This document shows, one piece after another, positions 43,997 through 51,967 of a DNA stretch of 54,517 nucleotides. The stretch is from CAZMOK01 sp964644135 (GTDB taxonomy: Bacteria > Bacteroidota > Bacteroidia > Bacteroidales > JAGOPY01). The position numbers and the translations under genes were made by a program. The stretch covers positions 1-54,517 of the forward strand of contig CAZXWD010000009.1 of assembly GCA_964644135.1 (NCBI GenBank), given 5' to 3'. Numbering within the stretch: the stretch's first letter is position 1; each line of letters opens with the position of its first letter. Below the pieces are notes generated by a model. The model made no database searches. It saw nothing but the letters and a program-made list of their open reading frames with translations, and was not told the origin of the DNA.

Positions 43997-44202
43997 TCAC
44001 AAATTAACATTGCCGGAAAAAGCATCAGTAACTTTTTCTTTATTGCATGAAGCTCCTTGATAAGAATGGTGAATAAAGGGGCAAAAAACAGATTATTTAG
44101 TATATTAGCCAATCCTGTGCAGAAGAGGATCCTGCCCATCATACCGTCAGACAAGGCACGCCGGTCATTGCCCTGCAACACCAGGAAAACCAGTAGTAAC
44201 TG

Positions 44203-45168
44203 ATGAATGACAATAAAAGTTTCGAGATATTCAAAAAAGAGGTTGATGAAGGGCTGTCTGGAAACACCAAATCATTGCCAAGCAAATATTTCTACGACGA
44301 CAGGGGCAGCCTCCTGTTCCAGGAGATAATGAACCTGCCAGAATACTATCTTACCCGTTGTGAGCACGAAATATTCGAGGATCACAAAGAGAGGATCGCC
44401 GACCAGGTTAAAATGGATGGCCACACCCTCGACCTTATAGAACTCGGTGCCGGTGACGGAACCAAGACCCAGATCCTGCTTACCCAAATGCTTAACATAA
44501 ATATCAGGCTCCGGTACCTTCCTGTGGACATATCTTCTGAATCAAATGCGAGGCTTCACAGGAGGTTAAGGTCCGTTCTGCCAAAGCTGGAAATCGAAAC
44601 CATAAGCACAGAATATTTCGATGCCCTTAATAACCTGGCCAAAACGAGCCGCAATCCGAAGGTGGTTCTTTTCCTTGGGTCGAACATAGGAAATTTCAGC
44701 CCCGGGGAATCCCGGGCGTTTTTCAAAACCCTTGCTGAAACACTTGATAAGGGGGATCTGCTGATCTGCGGATTTGACCTTAAAAAGGGACCCGATCAAA
44801 TCCTGGCCGCATACAACGATGGATCCGGAGTGACCAGGGAGTTCAACCTGAACCTGCTTCACAGGCTCAACCGTGAACTGGGTGCCGACTTTGTAGTGGA
44901 GAACTTTGACCATTACCCGGTTTATGACCCGGAAACAGGGGCCGCTAAGAGTTATCTTATAAGCAGGAAAAAACAAAGGGTTCACATAAAGGCACTTAAT
45001 AAGACCTTTTCTTTTGATGAATGGGAACCTATATTTACAGAGATCTCCCAAAAATATGACCTCGACATGATAAATGATATGGCCGAAAGAAATGGCTTTT
45101 CTGTAAAGGACAATTTTATCCACGATAAATCTCTCTTCGTCGATTCCCTCTGGGAGTGCACCGGGTGA
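44203..45168 (+). CDS. egtD: L-histidine N-alpha-methyltransferase EgtD
   Basis: 321 aa. SAM-dependent trimethylation of histidine to hercynine, the first step of ergothioneine synthesis. Visible motifs: SKYFYDDRGSLLFQEIMNL near the start, LIELGAGDGTKTQILL (SAM loop), LFLGSNIGNFSP with the histidine-contacting Asn, and TEIS at 279-282, where Glu280 and Ser282 correspond to E282/S284 of the mycobacterial enzyme. No egtB (sulfoxide synthase) lies in the window. It lies 71 bp upstream of the WPHHFD protein. Confidence 0.92.
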   Translation: MNDNKSFEIFKKEVDEGLSGNTKSLPSKYFYDDRGSLLFQEIMNLPEYYLTRCEHEIFEDHKERIADQVKMDGHTLDLIELGAGDGTKTQILLTQMLNINIRLRYLPVDISSESNARLHRRLRSVLPKLEIETISTEYFDALNNLAKTSRNPKVVLFLGSNIGNFSPGESRAFFKTLAETLDKGDLLICGFDLKKGPDQILAAYNDGSGVTREFNLNLLHRLNRELGADFVVENFDHYPVYDPETGAAKSYLISRKKQRVHIKALNKTFSFDEWEPIFTEISQKYDLDMINDMAERNGFSVKDNFIHDKSLFVDSLWECTG

Positions 45169-45239
45169 ACAAGGGAACAGTAAATCTTGTTTGAGATCAT
45201 AATTATATATCTTTAGCTGATAATAAAAAAAGGAAATAG

Positions 45240-46139
45240 ATGAATGTAGCCCCGGGTAAATGGCTTTATCTAAACTATACTCCCAATTCGAGAATGAAAG
45301 AAGCCGTGTGCCAGCTTCACAATGCAGTCCAGTTCATTGCCCTTGCAGGCAAGCATCTCATACCCGAGAAGCCCGATGACAGTCATACGAATATGACCTG
45401 GGACAACGAATCCCTGAGTTTTACAGGTACCCTTATAGAAGCTCCGCGTCCCTTCAGGTTCCTTCTTAATTCAAGAAACCTCAAGCTTGTAATGGTAAAT
45501 GGGAACGGCCGTGAGATCAATTCTCTTCATCTGCCCGGCGTAACAAAAGGATTTGCTTTTGCCTGGCTGAGAGAACAGGTTTCCTCTATGGGCATCGACC
45601 CCAGAAAGGTCAAAAATGAAATGCATTACACCATTCCTGAACATGCAATACAGGACTGTGGCAATTTCCGGATCTCCGATCCCGAAGCTTTCAGGGAACT
45701 GGCCAGGCACAGGTCTAACACTAATCTTATCCTTAAATCCATTGCCGGAAAATTCAAAGACAGGTCACCCATAGCGGTTTGGCCCCATCACTTTGATACA
45801 GGTTTGGTGATCAATGTTGCGCGAGATAACCAGGGACAAATAAAAAAGTCCATGGGCCTGGGCTATGCCATACAGGATGAAACCTCTGATGAGCCCTACT
45901 TTTACATGAATATCTGGAGTGCCGAAGATGATATTGAGATGAAAGATCTGCCCTCCCTGGAAAAAGGCAACTGGATAACAGAAGAATGGAAAGGCGCCAT
46001 TCTGAAGATCGGGGATCTTGTCGGCATGGAAGCTCCCGGGGAGCAGGTTAGCCTGGCTACCCGTTTTTTCACTGACGTGATCAACAAAGGGCTGGATTTG
46101 TTGGGCGCAAAATCTGTTAGAAACAATACCCCCGGTTGA
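45240..46139 (+). CDS. Uncharacterised protein, DUF5996-like
   Basis: 299 aa, no signal peptide or membrane segment, so probably cytoplasmic. WPHHFDTG at 181-188 is the strongest motif and recalls DUF5996 proteins, with SMGLGYAIQDE and YFYMNIWSAED downstream. The motif's histidines and Asp could bind metal (inference). It follows egtD on the same strand, so the two may share a transcript and perhaps a role in hercynine chemistry. Confidence 0.6.
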   Translation: MNVAPGKWLYLNYTPNSRMKEAVCQLHNAVQFIALAGKHLIPEKPDDSHTNMTWDNESLSFTGTLIEAPRPFRFLLNSRNLKLVMVNGNGREINSLHLPGVTKGFAFAWLREQVSSMGIDPRKVKNEMHYTIPEHAIQDCGNFRISDPEAFRELARHRSNTNLILKSIAGKFKDRSPIAVWPHHFDTGLVINVARDNQGQIKKSMGLGYAIQDETSDEPYFYMNIWSAEDDIEMKDLPSLEKGNWITEEWKGAILKIGDLVGMEAPGEQVSLATRFFTDVINKGLDLLGAKSVRNNTPG

Positions 46140-46191
46140 ACAAAATTACCGGTAAATAAGTTAGTTACAATACAATTCAAAATTCAATCTT

Positions 46192-46407
46192 ATGAAAAAG
46201 AACATGGGTAATGCCGACAGGATAATCAGGATCCTGATAGCAGCCGTAGTAGTCATTCTGTTTGCGGCAAATATAATAACCGGCACATTAGCGATAGTTC
46301 TGCTTGTAGTGGCAGGAGTATTCCTACTGACAAGTTTCCTTGGTTTTTGTCCGTTATACCTGCCTTTTGGTATAAGTAGCTGTTCCAGGAAGGAAGAAAG
46401 CAAATAA
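46192..46407 (+). CDS. Small DUF2892 inner-membrane protein
   Basis: 71 aa, two membrane helices. Starts MKKNMGNADRIIRILIA and contains FLGFCPLYLPFGI, as in the YgaP-like DUF2892 family. Family members often accompany rhodanese domains, but here it is alone. Convergent with the anti-sigma gene. Confidence 0.85.
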   Translation: MKKNMGNADRIIRILIAAVVVILFAANIITGTLAIVLLVVAGVFLLTSFLGFCPLYLPFGISSCSRKEESK

Positions 46408-46434
46408 AATAAATTACAAAAGGAGATTTTATTT
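46402..46434. terminator. Possible bidirectional AT-rich terminator
   Basis: AAATAAAAT at 46402-46410 and ATTTTATTT at 46426-46434 form a 9-bp AT stem with a 15-nt loop, followed by T. It lies between convergent genes and overlaps the anti-sigma stop codon. A low-GC stem makes this weak. Confidence 0.35.
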
Positions 46435-47115
46435 TTCTTCTGCAACGAAAAAGATCCCCAGTTGCAGAAGGTCTTTGTTTTCTGATATGGTGTAATAATA
46501 AATACCCCTGTCCAGGCCTTCACTTAAGATATGCCAGTCAGCACGATCGGACGACGCGGCATATACGATTTCATCCCGGTAATTCTTGATTACAACATTC
46601 AGTTCATTACTGCCTTCATATTTCCATAAAAAGGCGATTTCCTGCCCTTCAGGCAAGATAAGGGAGTCAGGAGGCCTGATCATTTTGAAAGTTGTTCCCC
46701 TGATCACAAATTCCTGTAACCGGGAGTAAGATCCGGGCAGTTCATAGATCTTTCCTTTCAGATCTGAAACTGCTATTTCTGAATCCCCCCGGGTGTAGTT
46801 TGAGTTGATAACGTTCACCAGCGTTATAACACCCACTGCCAGGAATAATGTAACGGAGGCTGCTATGAGTAAAATTTTGTTTCCCCTTGAAATACCTTTA
46901 TTCCCGTCTTTGTACCGTTTTTGGATCTCTTCAAGTTTTTTAATGAGATCGACCACCCCCTCATCACCGAGCGATTCAAGAACCTCCCTGTGCCTTTGCA
47001 AATCTTGCTGCAAGCGTTTATCGGCCTGAAGCCTTGCTTCAAATTCTTTCTTTTCTTCTGCCGACATTTCACCTCTTATGTATTTGTCGATTTCCTCAAT
47101 GTTTTCCATATGCAT
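46429..47115 (-). CDS. Membrane anti-sigma factor
   Basis: 228 aa. N-terminal cytoplasmic helices (IDKYIRGEMSAEEKKEFEARL, typical of Bacteroidota anti-sigma proteins), one membrane helix at about 80-100 (LLIAASVTLFLAVGVITL), and a C-terminal periplasmic domain. It lies 16 bp downstream of the ECF sigma gene and so is its probable partner. M-H-M gives a second possible start at 47109. Confidence 0.8.
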   Translation of the reverse strand: MHMENIEEIDKYIRGEMSAEEKKEFEARLQADKRLQQDLQRHREVLESLGDEGVVDLIKKLEEIQKRYKDGNKGISRGNKILLIAASVTLFLAVGVITLVNVINSNYTRGDSEIAVSDLKGKIYELPGSYSRLQEFVIRGTTFKMIRPPDSLILPEGQEIAFLWKYEGSNELNVVIKNYRDEIVYAASSDRADWHILSEGLDRGIYYYTISENKDLLQLGIFFVAEEK

Positions 47116-47131
47116 TTAGTTGCAGGAGCTA

Positions 47132-47689
47132 TTATTCCAGCTCCCTGTATTCAGGATCATCCAATATTCTTTGGTGTAATGTTTTCAGACATTCATATTT
47201 CCTTTTTATAGCATATTGTTTACTATTGTATTTGAATGCAGACATGATCTTGCGGTGATCAGCCCCCTTGAGCAGCATTTCAATGATCTTCCTGCAATTA
47301 TCGCTGAGCGTCCGGAACTGGCGCAGGTAGATCCGCTTTCTAGTCAGCTTCTCGTCATCGTAAAACGATTGCTTTTCGGAAGCAAGCAGATCCTCTTTCT
47401 CCGTAATGGAGATATGCCTGCGCCTGAGTTCCAGATGCTGCAACCACAGGTTTTTACTGACCGCATACAAATACGTCCGCACCGCACAGTCAAGTTCAAA
47501 ACCCATAGAACTCAGTTTCAGGTACAAGACAATAAGGGATTCATGGAAAACATCCGAAGCATCGTGAGCCGTACCATTGTTGGTGGTTATTAAAAACCTG
47601 ATCATGGGATAATACTGCTTGTAGATGAACTTCAGAACTTCGTTATCCCTCTCTTTTATACCTTCGATCAACTGAGCCTCTGTATACAT
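47132..47689 (-). CDS. ECF-type RNA polymerase sigma factor
   Basis: 185 aa. Region 2 (DASDVFHESLIVLYLKL, RTYLYAVSKNLWLQHLEL) and region 4 (LSDNCRKIIEMLLKGADHRKIMSAFKYNSKQYAIKRK) are clear. It directs RNA polymerase to a cell-envelope-type regulon, held inactive by the anti-sigma encoded next. The regulon is unknown. In P. gingivalis PorX works with an ECF sigma (SigP), but that link is not shown for this protein. Confidence 0.9.
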   Translation of the reverse strand: MYTEAQLIEGIKERDNEVLKFIYKQYYPMIRFLITTNNGTAHDASDVFHESLIVLYLKLSSMGFELDCAVRTYLYAVSKNLWLQHLELRRRHISITEKEDLLASEKQSFYDDEKLTRKRIYLRQFRTLSDNCRKIIEMLLKGADHRKIMSAFKYNSKQYAIKRKYECLKTLHQRILDDPEYRELE

Positions 47690-47816
47690 GTCTGAACGGT
47701 ATTTATCGGTGAGAGTGGAAAAAATACCTGTTGAAATTGAAAAAAATTTAAAAAAATTTTATTATAGTTTGATAATCAATGTATTATAATCTAAATTTTT
47801 TTCAGAAAAAGAGGTT

Positions 47817-48872
47817 TTACTGACCGGCAGGTATCATTTCCATCAGATCATTCAAGGGTACAGAAAACACCCCTCTTCCGTCGTATTCCTGTGAACGAAG
47901 GCTTTGCTTCGTCTTTAATTCTGTGAAATAGATTACCGGCTTGCTTCCCTCCACCCTGATCCGGCAGGAAGAGGTCTGACCAATCCCTTTAATGGAAAAT
48001 CTTACTATCCTGTTTTTATTTTGAAGTAAAACTTTCAGGCTGCCGTTTCCCGGATCGGTCATCCATATGTTACCATCCGGATCAGCACAAAGGCCGTCGG
48101 TGATCTCCAGAAAACTTTTCTTGTAATAGACAGGCTCCGGTAGGCTGTCGGTTTTATGAAGTACGTAAACACCTTCAACTGTGTTACTGAAGATAAAACG
48201 GTCGCCCCACCTGTCGTAATAAACCCCGTTTGCAAGGCCAAAGTTGGGTATGGCGAGTGCGGGATCCTCCCAGTTTCCGTTCACAAAACCGGTCATATAT
48301 ATGGCTCCGACAGGATTGAAAGGGTTGAAATTACTGGATGAAAACAATAGAAGGTCCCAACCGGGGCTCATTGCTATTCCGTTGAGTGAAGGATAATTAC
48401 CGGTAATGGTTTCCGTCAGTGTAAATAATGTATCGATCGATAATATCCTGCCCCCTTGGTGCATCCAGCCATCCGAATTGAATTCACTTACAGCAATGAG
48501 TAAGGTGCTGTCAGGGCCGGCTGTTATACCGGTGAGCATCTCACCCAGCTTTATCTGGCGCACCATCTCCAGATTTGAACGTTCTTTGCCATTGTATTCA
48601 CTCAGGTAACCTTCCAGATCGGTCACCCAGAACCGCATGCTGTTTTCGTCGAGGAGAAGGTTTTCACATCCTCTGAGCCCACCGTAAAATTTTAATGAAG
48701 GCAGGTCTTCCTGCTTGATCTTGATACTGGTTTCACTGATCTCATCTGAAAAACTGAACAGGTAAGGTGAGTTCAGCCTCAGAAAAACATAACCGGCAAT
48801 CACCACCAACACTATTACTGTACCTATTATTGCAAGTATCCTGTAGGTGATCCTTATCTCTCTTCTTGCCAT
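47817..48872 (-). CDS. Membrane-anchored SMP-30/strictosidine-synthase-like beta-propeller protein
   Basis: 351 aa. One N-terminal membrane helix (~residues 12-32), then a propeller-type domain with SLNGIAMSPGWDLLLFSSS, GLANGVYYDRWGDRFIFSN, DGLCADPDGNIWMTDPGNG. It resembles the SMP-30/gluconolactonase or arylesterase/strictosidine synthase group. Whether it is catalytic is unclear. It sits divergent from the DsrE-like gene. Confidence 0.7.
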   Translation of the reverse strand: MARREIRITYRILAIIGTVIVLVVIAGYVFLRLNSPYLFSFSDEISETSIKIKQEDLPSLKFYGGLRGCENLLLDENSMRFWVTDLEGYLSEYNGKERSNLEMVRQIKLGEMLTGITAGPDSTLLIAVSEFNSDGWMHQGGRILSIDTLFTLTETITGNYPSLNGIAMSPGWDLLLFSSSNFNPFNPVGAIYMTGFVNGNWEDPALAIPNFGLANGVYYDRWGDRFIFSNTVEGVYVLHKTDSLPEPVYYKKSFLEITDGLCADPDGNIWMTDPGNGSLKVLLQNKNRIVRFSIKGIGQTSSCRIRVEGSKPVIYFTELKTKQSLRSQEYDGRGVFSVPLNDLMEMIPAGQ

Positions 48873-49039
48873 AGGATTGAAATATTTCTTTCACTGCAAG
48901 GTAGGAAATATTAACCAAACAAGTATGTATGACCTTGAACGCTGGCTCATGAACTGATCCTGACACAATTTTTTTTAATTATATCAAATTGAAATTCAAT
49001 TATTTTCTTATTTTTATTTTCCTTTTCAATTTCCGGGAT

Positions 49040-49510
49040 ATGAAGAAACAGAATTGGATTTTCATCAGGGTGGTATTGATCAGTATAACCGCAACCCTGG
49101 TATTCCTTTTAATAGGATTTTCAAATCATGAGCAAGGCACAATTGATCCCCAAAAAGAGGTAAATAATCATTCTGAAGGGGATCTTGTGGTATTATGGAC
49201 AAGCGGCGACCGTGAGGTGGCAGAGAAAATGGTTTTTCTATATGTTTTGAATGCAAAAAAGTATGATTGGTTCAAAAACATAACCGTGGTGGTGTGGGGT
49301 CCTTCTGCAAAACTGCTCAGCGAGGACGATGAATTGCAGGATAAACTTTCTGAAATGAAGGATCTGGGAGTCGAATTCAAGGCCTGCAAAGCGTGTGCGG
49401 ATATGTACATGGTTGCCCCGAAACTTGAGGAACTGGGCATTGAGGTCATCTATATCGGCAAGGAGCTTACTGATTACATTAAAGGCGACTACGAGTTGCT
49501 TTCGATCTGA
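49040..49510 (+). CDS. DsrE/DsrF-like family membrane-anchored protein
   Basis: 156 aa starting MKKQNWIF; an N-terminal membrane helix precedes a DsrE-type Rossmann-like domain: DLVVLWTSGDREVAEKMVFLY, ITVVVWGPSAKLL, GVEFKACKACADMYMVAP and GIEVIYIG. The CKAC cysteines are placed as in DsrE-type sulfur-carrier proteins, so persulfide transfer is possible. ATG at 49040 is preferred over the longer hydrophobic 48989 reading. Confidence 0.8.
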   Translation: MKKQNWIFIRVVLISITATLVFLLIGFSNHEQGTIDPQKEVNNHSEGDLVVLWTSGDREVAEKMVFLYVLNAKKYDWFKNITVVVWGPSAKLLSEDDELQDKLSEMKDLGVEFKACKACADMYMVAPKLEELGIEVIYIGKELTDYIKGDYELLSI

Positions 49511-49635
49511 CTCCGATCAAAGTCCTGTGAACGAAAGTCCCATACTGATTGAATGTAGCTTCATTTTGCAGATAACCCAAAAGGTAACGTCAGAAATCAG
49601 TTGAATGAATTAGGCCCTGTTTTCCTCTTTCTTTA

Positions 49636-50811
49636 TCAAACAGCCCTGTGTTTCGTCCTTAAATCGAGAAATAAATCAACTTCAAGCCGCACCCAGATCA
49701 ATATGCAGGGCACCGCCTTCAGAACATAGGGTTTTATAAAGCTGTCCTTGAAACTGTCCGGTACCAGGTCGGTCATGGATACTGAGGTGAACAAAATGGC
49801 AGAAACAAGCAGCACAATGTCAAGCCGGTTCCTTTGGGAAGTAAAGAACCAAATTCCTGCACCAGCTATGGCAATAACATAGGTGGGCGATTCGGCCATA
49901 TGGTTGAAGATGACCATCCAAATCAGCGCAGAAGCCAGCAGTTTGAGCCTGAATACTTCATCTGTGTGCTTATTTATGAAGGTAAATGGAACCAGGAATA
50001 TGATTGCACCTGCCAGCATAACGTAGAGTTTGTTCATTTCAATACCAAACCACGAATGTAACACCCCCATCACCGACAGCCCATAATACACTTCCCCGTC
50101 ACCGGCAAGAAGACTGCCCCAGCCGGAATAAAGGGATGCCATCTGTTCAAAGGGCACCGCAACCAAAGGAAGTATTCCCAGGATGATGACCCAGGCAATC
50201 CAGTAAACACCAAACCTGTACCTCGACCGGTACAACAAGGCCAGCGGAAGTGCCACAAGGCTGAAAAGTTTTATGTAAACCGAAACCGCGATCAAAAAAG
50301 CAGCTATTCCCGGTCTGCCTTTTTCGAGATTAACGAAGGTAAGGATGATCATTCCGGCCATCAGTGCATTGCTCTGGTTGTTCCTGAGAGATGTAATGAG
50401 CTCCAGGAGGATCAGCAATACTATCCATCCTGCTTTTTTCGGGTCAATACCGGGGAGCTTCAAAATTGCAACCAGTAATACGAAGGCATTGAGCAGGTTC
50501 CAGAGCAGCAGCCCAAGCCAGTCGGGCAGGACGGCAAAAGGCGCCATCAACAGGGCAAAAGCGGGACTGTACTTAAAAAGGTCGTAATGATCCTCAGGAT
50601 ACGCTGCATAGAGGTCCTGCTGTTCCACCAGGTGCCAGAAAGAACTGCTGAAGATCTTATAATTATTATAATGGGTATAGGTGATCCCCTGCCATTCCCT
50701 TGGCCCGAGAAGGTAGGTCTGAACCGATATGATCACTACCAGCACAAGGACCAGCAGGGAAAGAAAGTTCCTGTTGGTGATAAGATCAAAAAAAGCCGGG
50801 GCCTTTTTCAT
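49636..50811 (-). CDS. Polytopic GT87/DUF2029-like glycosyltransferase family protein
   Basis: 391 aa with about ten membrane helices. DLFKYSPAFALLMAPFAVLPDW and GVYWIAWVIIL match alpha-mannosyl/arabinofuranosyl transferases of the GT87 type that use lipid-linked sugar donors. The product and donor are unknown. A minus-strand TATCTTCG at 50834-50841 may be its -7 element. Confidence 0.75.
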   Translation of the reverse strand: MKKAPAFFDLITNRNFLSLLVLVLVVIISVQTYLLGPREWQGITYTHYNNYKIFSSSFWHLVEQQDLYAAYPEDHYDLFKYSPAFALLMAPFAVLPDWLGLLLWNLLNAFVLLVAILKLPGIDPKKAGWIVLLILLELITSLRNNQSNALMAGMIILTFVNLEKGRPGIAAFLIAVSVYIKLFSLVALPLALLYRSRYRFGVYWIAWVIILGILPLVAVPFEQMASLYSGWGSLLAGDGEVYYGLSVMGVLHSWFGIEMNKLYVMLAGAIIFLVPFTFINKHTDEVFRLKLLASALIWMVIFNHMAESPTYVIAIAGAGIWFFTSQRNRLDIVLLVSAILFTSVSMTDLVPDSFKDSFIKPYVLKAVPCILIWVRLEVDLFLDLRTKHRAV

Positions 50812-50833
50812 TTCTGCAATGATAAGGACCCGG

Positions 50834-50841
50834 CGAAGATA
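50834..50841 (-). promoter_or_regulatory. Putative -7 element of the GT87 gene (TATCTTCG)
   Basis: One mismatch from TAnnTTTG, the same TTCG variant as at 19662-19669 and 19773-19780. It lies 23 bp upstream of the ATG at 50811. No -33 TTG is obvious. Confidence 0.35.
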
Positions 50842-50847
50842 AATAAA

Positions 50848-50912
50848 GCTGTTGGCTTTTGGCTGTTGGCTTTTGGATTTATATCAACAACCATCAGCCA
50901 TCAGCTAAAAGC
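50848..50912. repeat. Two opposing heptamer blocks forming an imperfect inverted repeat
   Basis: Block one: GCTGTTG, GCTTTTG, GCTGTTG, GCTTTTG at 50848-50875. Block two: CAACAAC, CATCAGC, CATCAGC, TAAAAGC at 50885-50912, whose reverse complements are GTTGTTG, GCTGATG, GCTGATG, GCTTTTA. The blocks face each other, so the transcript could fold into a long hairpin that overlaps the dps stop codon. Confidence 0.8.
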
Positions 50913-51385
50913 TAGTTAAGGAACGAATTATACATCCAGGCCATTTTCTCTTTTTCACGGATGTAGTCGCTGGCGAGGGCGTTGGTGCCTTCGTCCCCCA
51001 TTTCGTCTGAAAGATCGAGTATTTCCCTTTCCTTTACCAGGAGAATCCTGAAGCTATCCAGGATTGACTGAACGGTTGTCTGTGGATCATCCGCATCTTT
51101 AACCGGCTTGATATCAGAAGTTTCGAGGTAATCCCGGAAACTGTGCATCGGGGTTGCATTCAGCGTAGTGACCCTTTCTGCAATTTCATCAATTTTGATG
51201 ATGAGATCATCATACAGTTCTTCGAATTTTGCGTGTAGCTCGAAAAACTTATCTCCTTTGATGTTCCAGTGGAAACCTCTCACATTCATATAAAAGACCT
51301 GGTAATTTGCAAGCAGGTCGTTCAGCATGTTCGCCAGTTTTTCCGATTTTTCTTTTTCAAGTCCTATAAAATTCAAATTTTCCAT
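50912..51385 (-). CDS. dps: Dps-family ferritin-like DNA-protection protein
   Basis: 157 aa. The inter-subunit ferroxidase ligands are all present: H39 (RGFHWN), H51, D66 and E70 with the spacing of the Listeria Dps-like protein (12, 15, 4). It oxidises iron with peroxide and stores it in a dodecamer, limiting Fenton chemistry. Encoded 30 bp after the Fur-family gene on the same strand, so it is very likely controlled by that regulator. Confidence 0.93.
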   Translation of the reverse strand: MENLNFIGLEKEKSEKLANMLNDLLANYQVFYMNVRGFHWNIKGDKFFELHAKFEELYDDLIIKIDEIAERVTTLNATPMHSFRDYLETSDIKPVKDADDPQTTVQSILDSFRILLVKEREILDLSDEMGDEGTNALASDYIREKEKMAWMYNSFLN

Positions 51386-51414
51386 TTCTACGTATTGTTT
51401 TTAGGGTTATTTAT

Positions 51415-51837
51415 CTATTTCCTGTTTTTTTCGGTATTGAATTTACCCGTTATCTGAAGCCTTATATTAAGGATCTCAAATCCCGGGATCTTTTTTCTTT
51501 CGAAATACTTTTTCAGGAGATCATCCAGTTCATTGTCGGAATAATCAGCGATCCGCTCAGAATCAATTGAATACAGGTGATGGTGATTCCCCTGAACTGT
51601 ATCATACCTCATTTTTCCGGTATCGGTCTTTACCCTTTCAATTATTCCCTTATCGACAAGGGTTTGAAGTGTTTTATAGACCGTGCCCTGGGATATTGAA
51701 GGATTTTTCTGACCAACCCTTTTCAGGATCTGATCCACCGTGGGATGGTCGAGCTGCAACACTGCCTGCAGGACCACTATCCTTTGAGGGGTGACCTTCA
51801 GGTTTGAATCTTTCAATATGTTGAGTATTTCCTTCAT
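51415..51837 (-). CDS. Fur-family (PerR-like) regulator lacking zinc-site cysteines
   Basis: 140 aa. Winged-helix LKVTPQRIVVLQAVLQLDHPTVDQIL is the Fur DNA-binding domain, and GTVYKTLQTLVDKGIIERV the wing. The metal-binding region begins NHHHLY at 84-89. Where most Fur/PerR proteins have CxxC, this one has Ser90 and Ser93 (YSIDSE), and no second CxxC follows. It therefore lacks the structural zinc site but may still bind a regulatory metal through His residues. It likely represses dps and itself under iron or peroxide control. Confidence 0.88.
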   Translation of the reverse strand: MKEILNILKDSNLKVTPQRIVVLQAVLQLDHPTVDQILKRVGQKNPSISQGTVYKTLQTLVDKGIIERVKTDTGKMRYDTVQGNHHHLYSIDSERIADYSDNELDDLLKKYFERKKIPGFEILNIRLQITGKFNTEKNRK

Positions 51838-51846
51838 TATATTTTC

Positions 51847-51886
51847 TACTAAATAATAACATTTCCTATTTAGTAATGTTCATTAC
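51847..51886. promoter_or_regulatory. Overlapping inverted repeats, likely Fur/PerR-family operators
   Basis: TACTAAATA at 51847-51855 and TATTTAGTA at 51867-51875 are perfect reverse complements, 11 bp apart. GTAATGTTCATTAC at 51873-51886 is a second palindrome. They begin 10 bp before the regulator start, so they plausibly mediate autoregulation of the fur-dps unit. Confidence 0.6.
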
Positions 51887-51967
51887 AATAGGAATAATTT
51901 CACAGGTTTTTACTTAGCCTCTGGTGAGCTTCCTAAAAAATTGAATCAGTAAAACAGGTGTGAAATT

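Noticed and set aside
43948..44181. 77-aa minus ORF between the SBF transporter and egtD
   Set aside because: Overlaps the SBF start and has no recognisable domain or conserved start; probably divergent control sequence.
47761..47790. AT-rich near-palindrome with TTGATAATCAA, upstream of the sigma gene
   Set aside because: Only the ends pair and the centre is offset; AT content can explain it.
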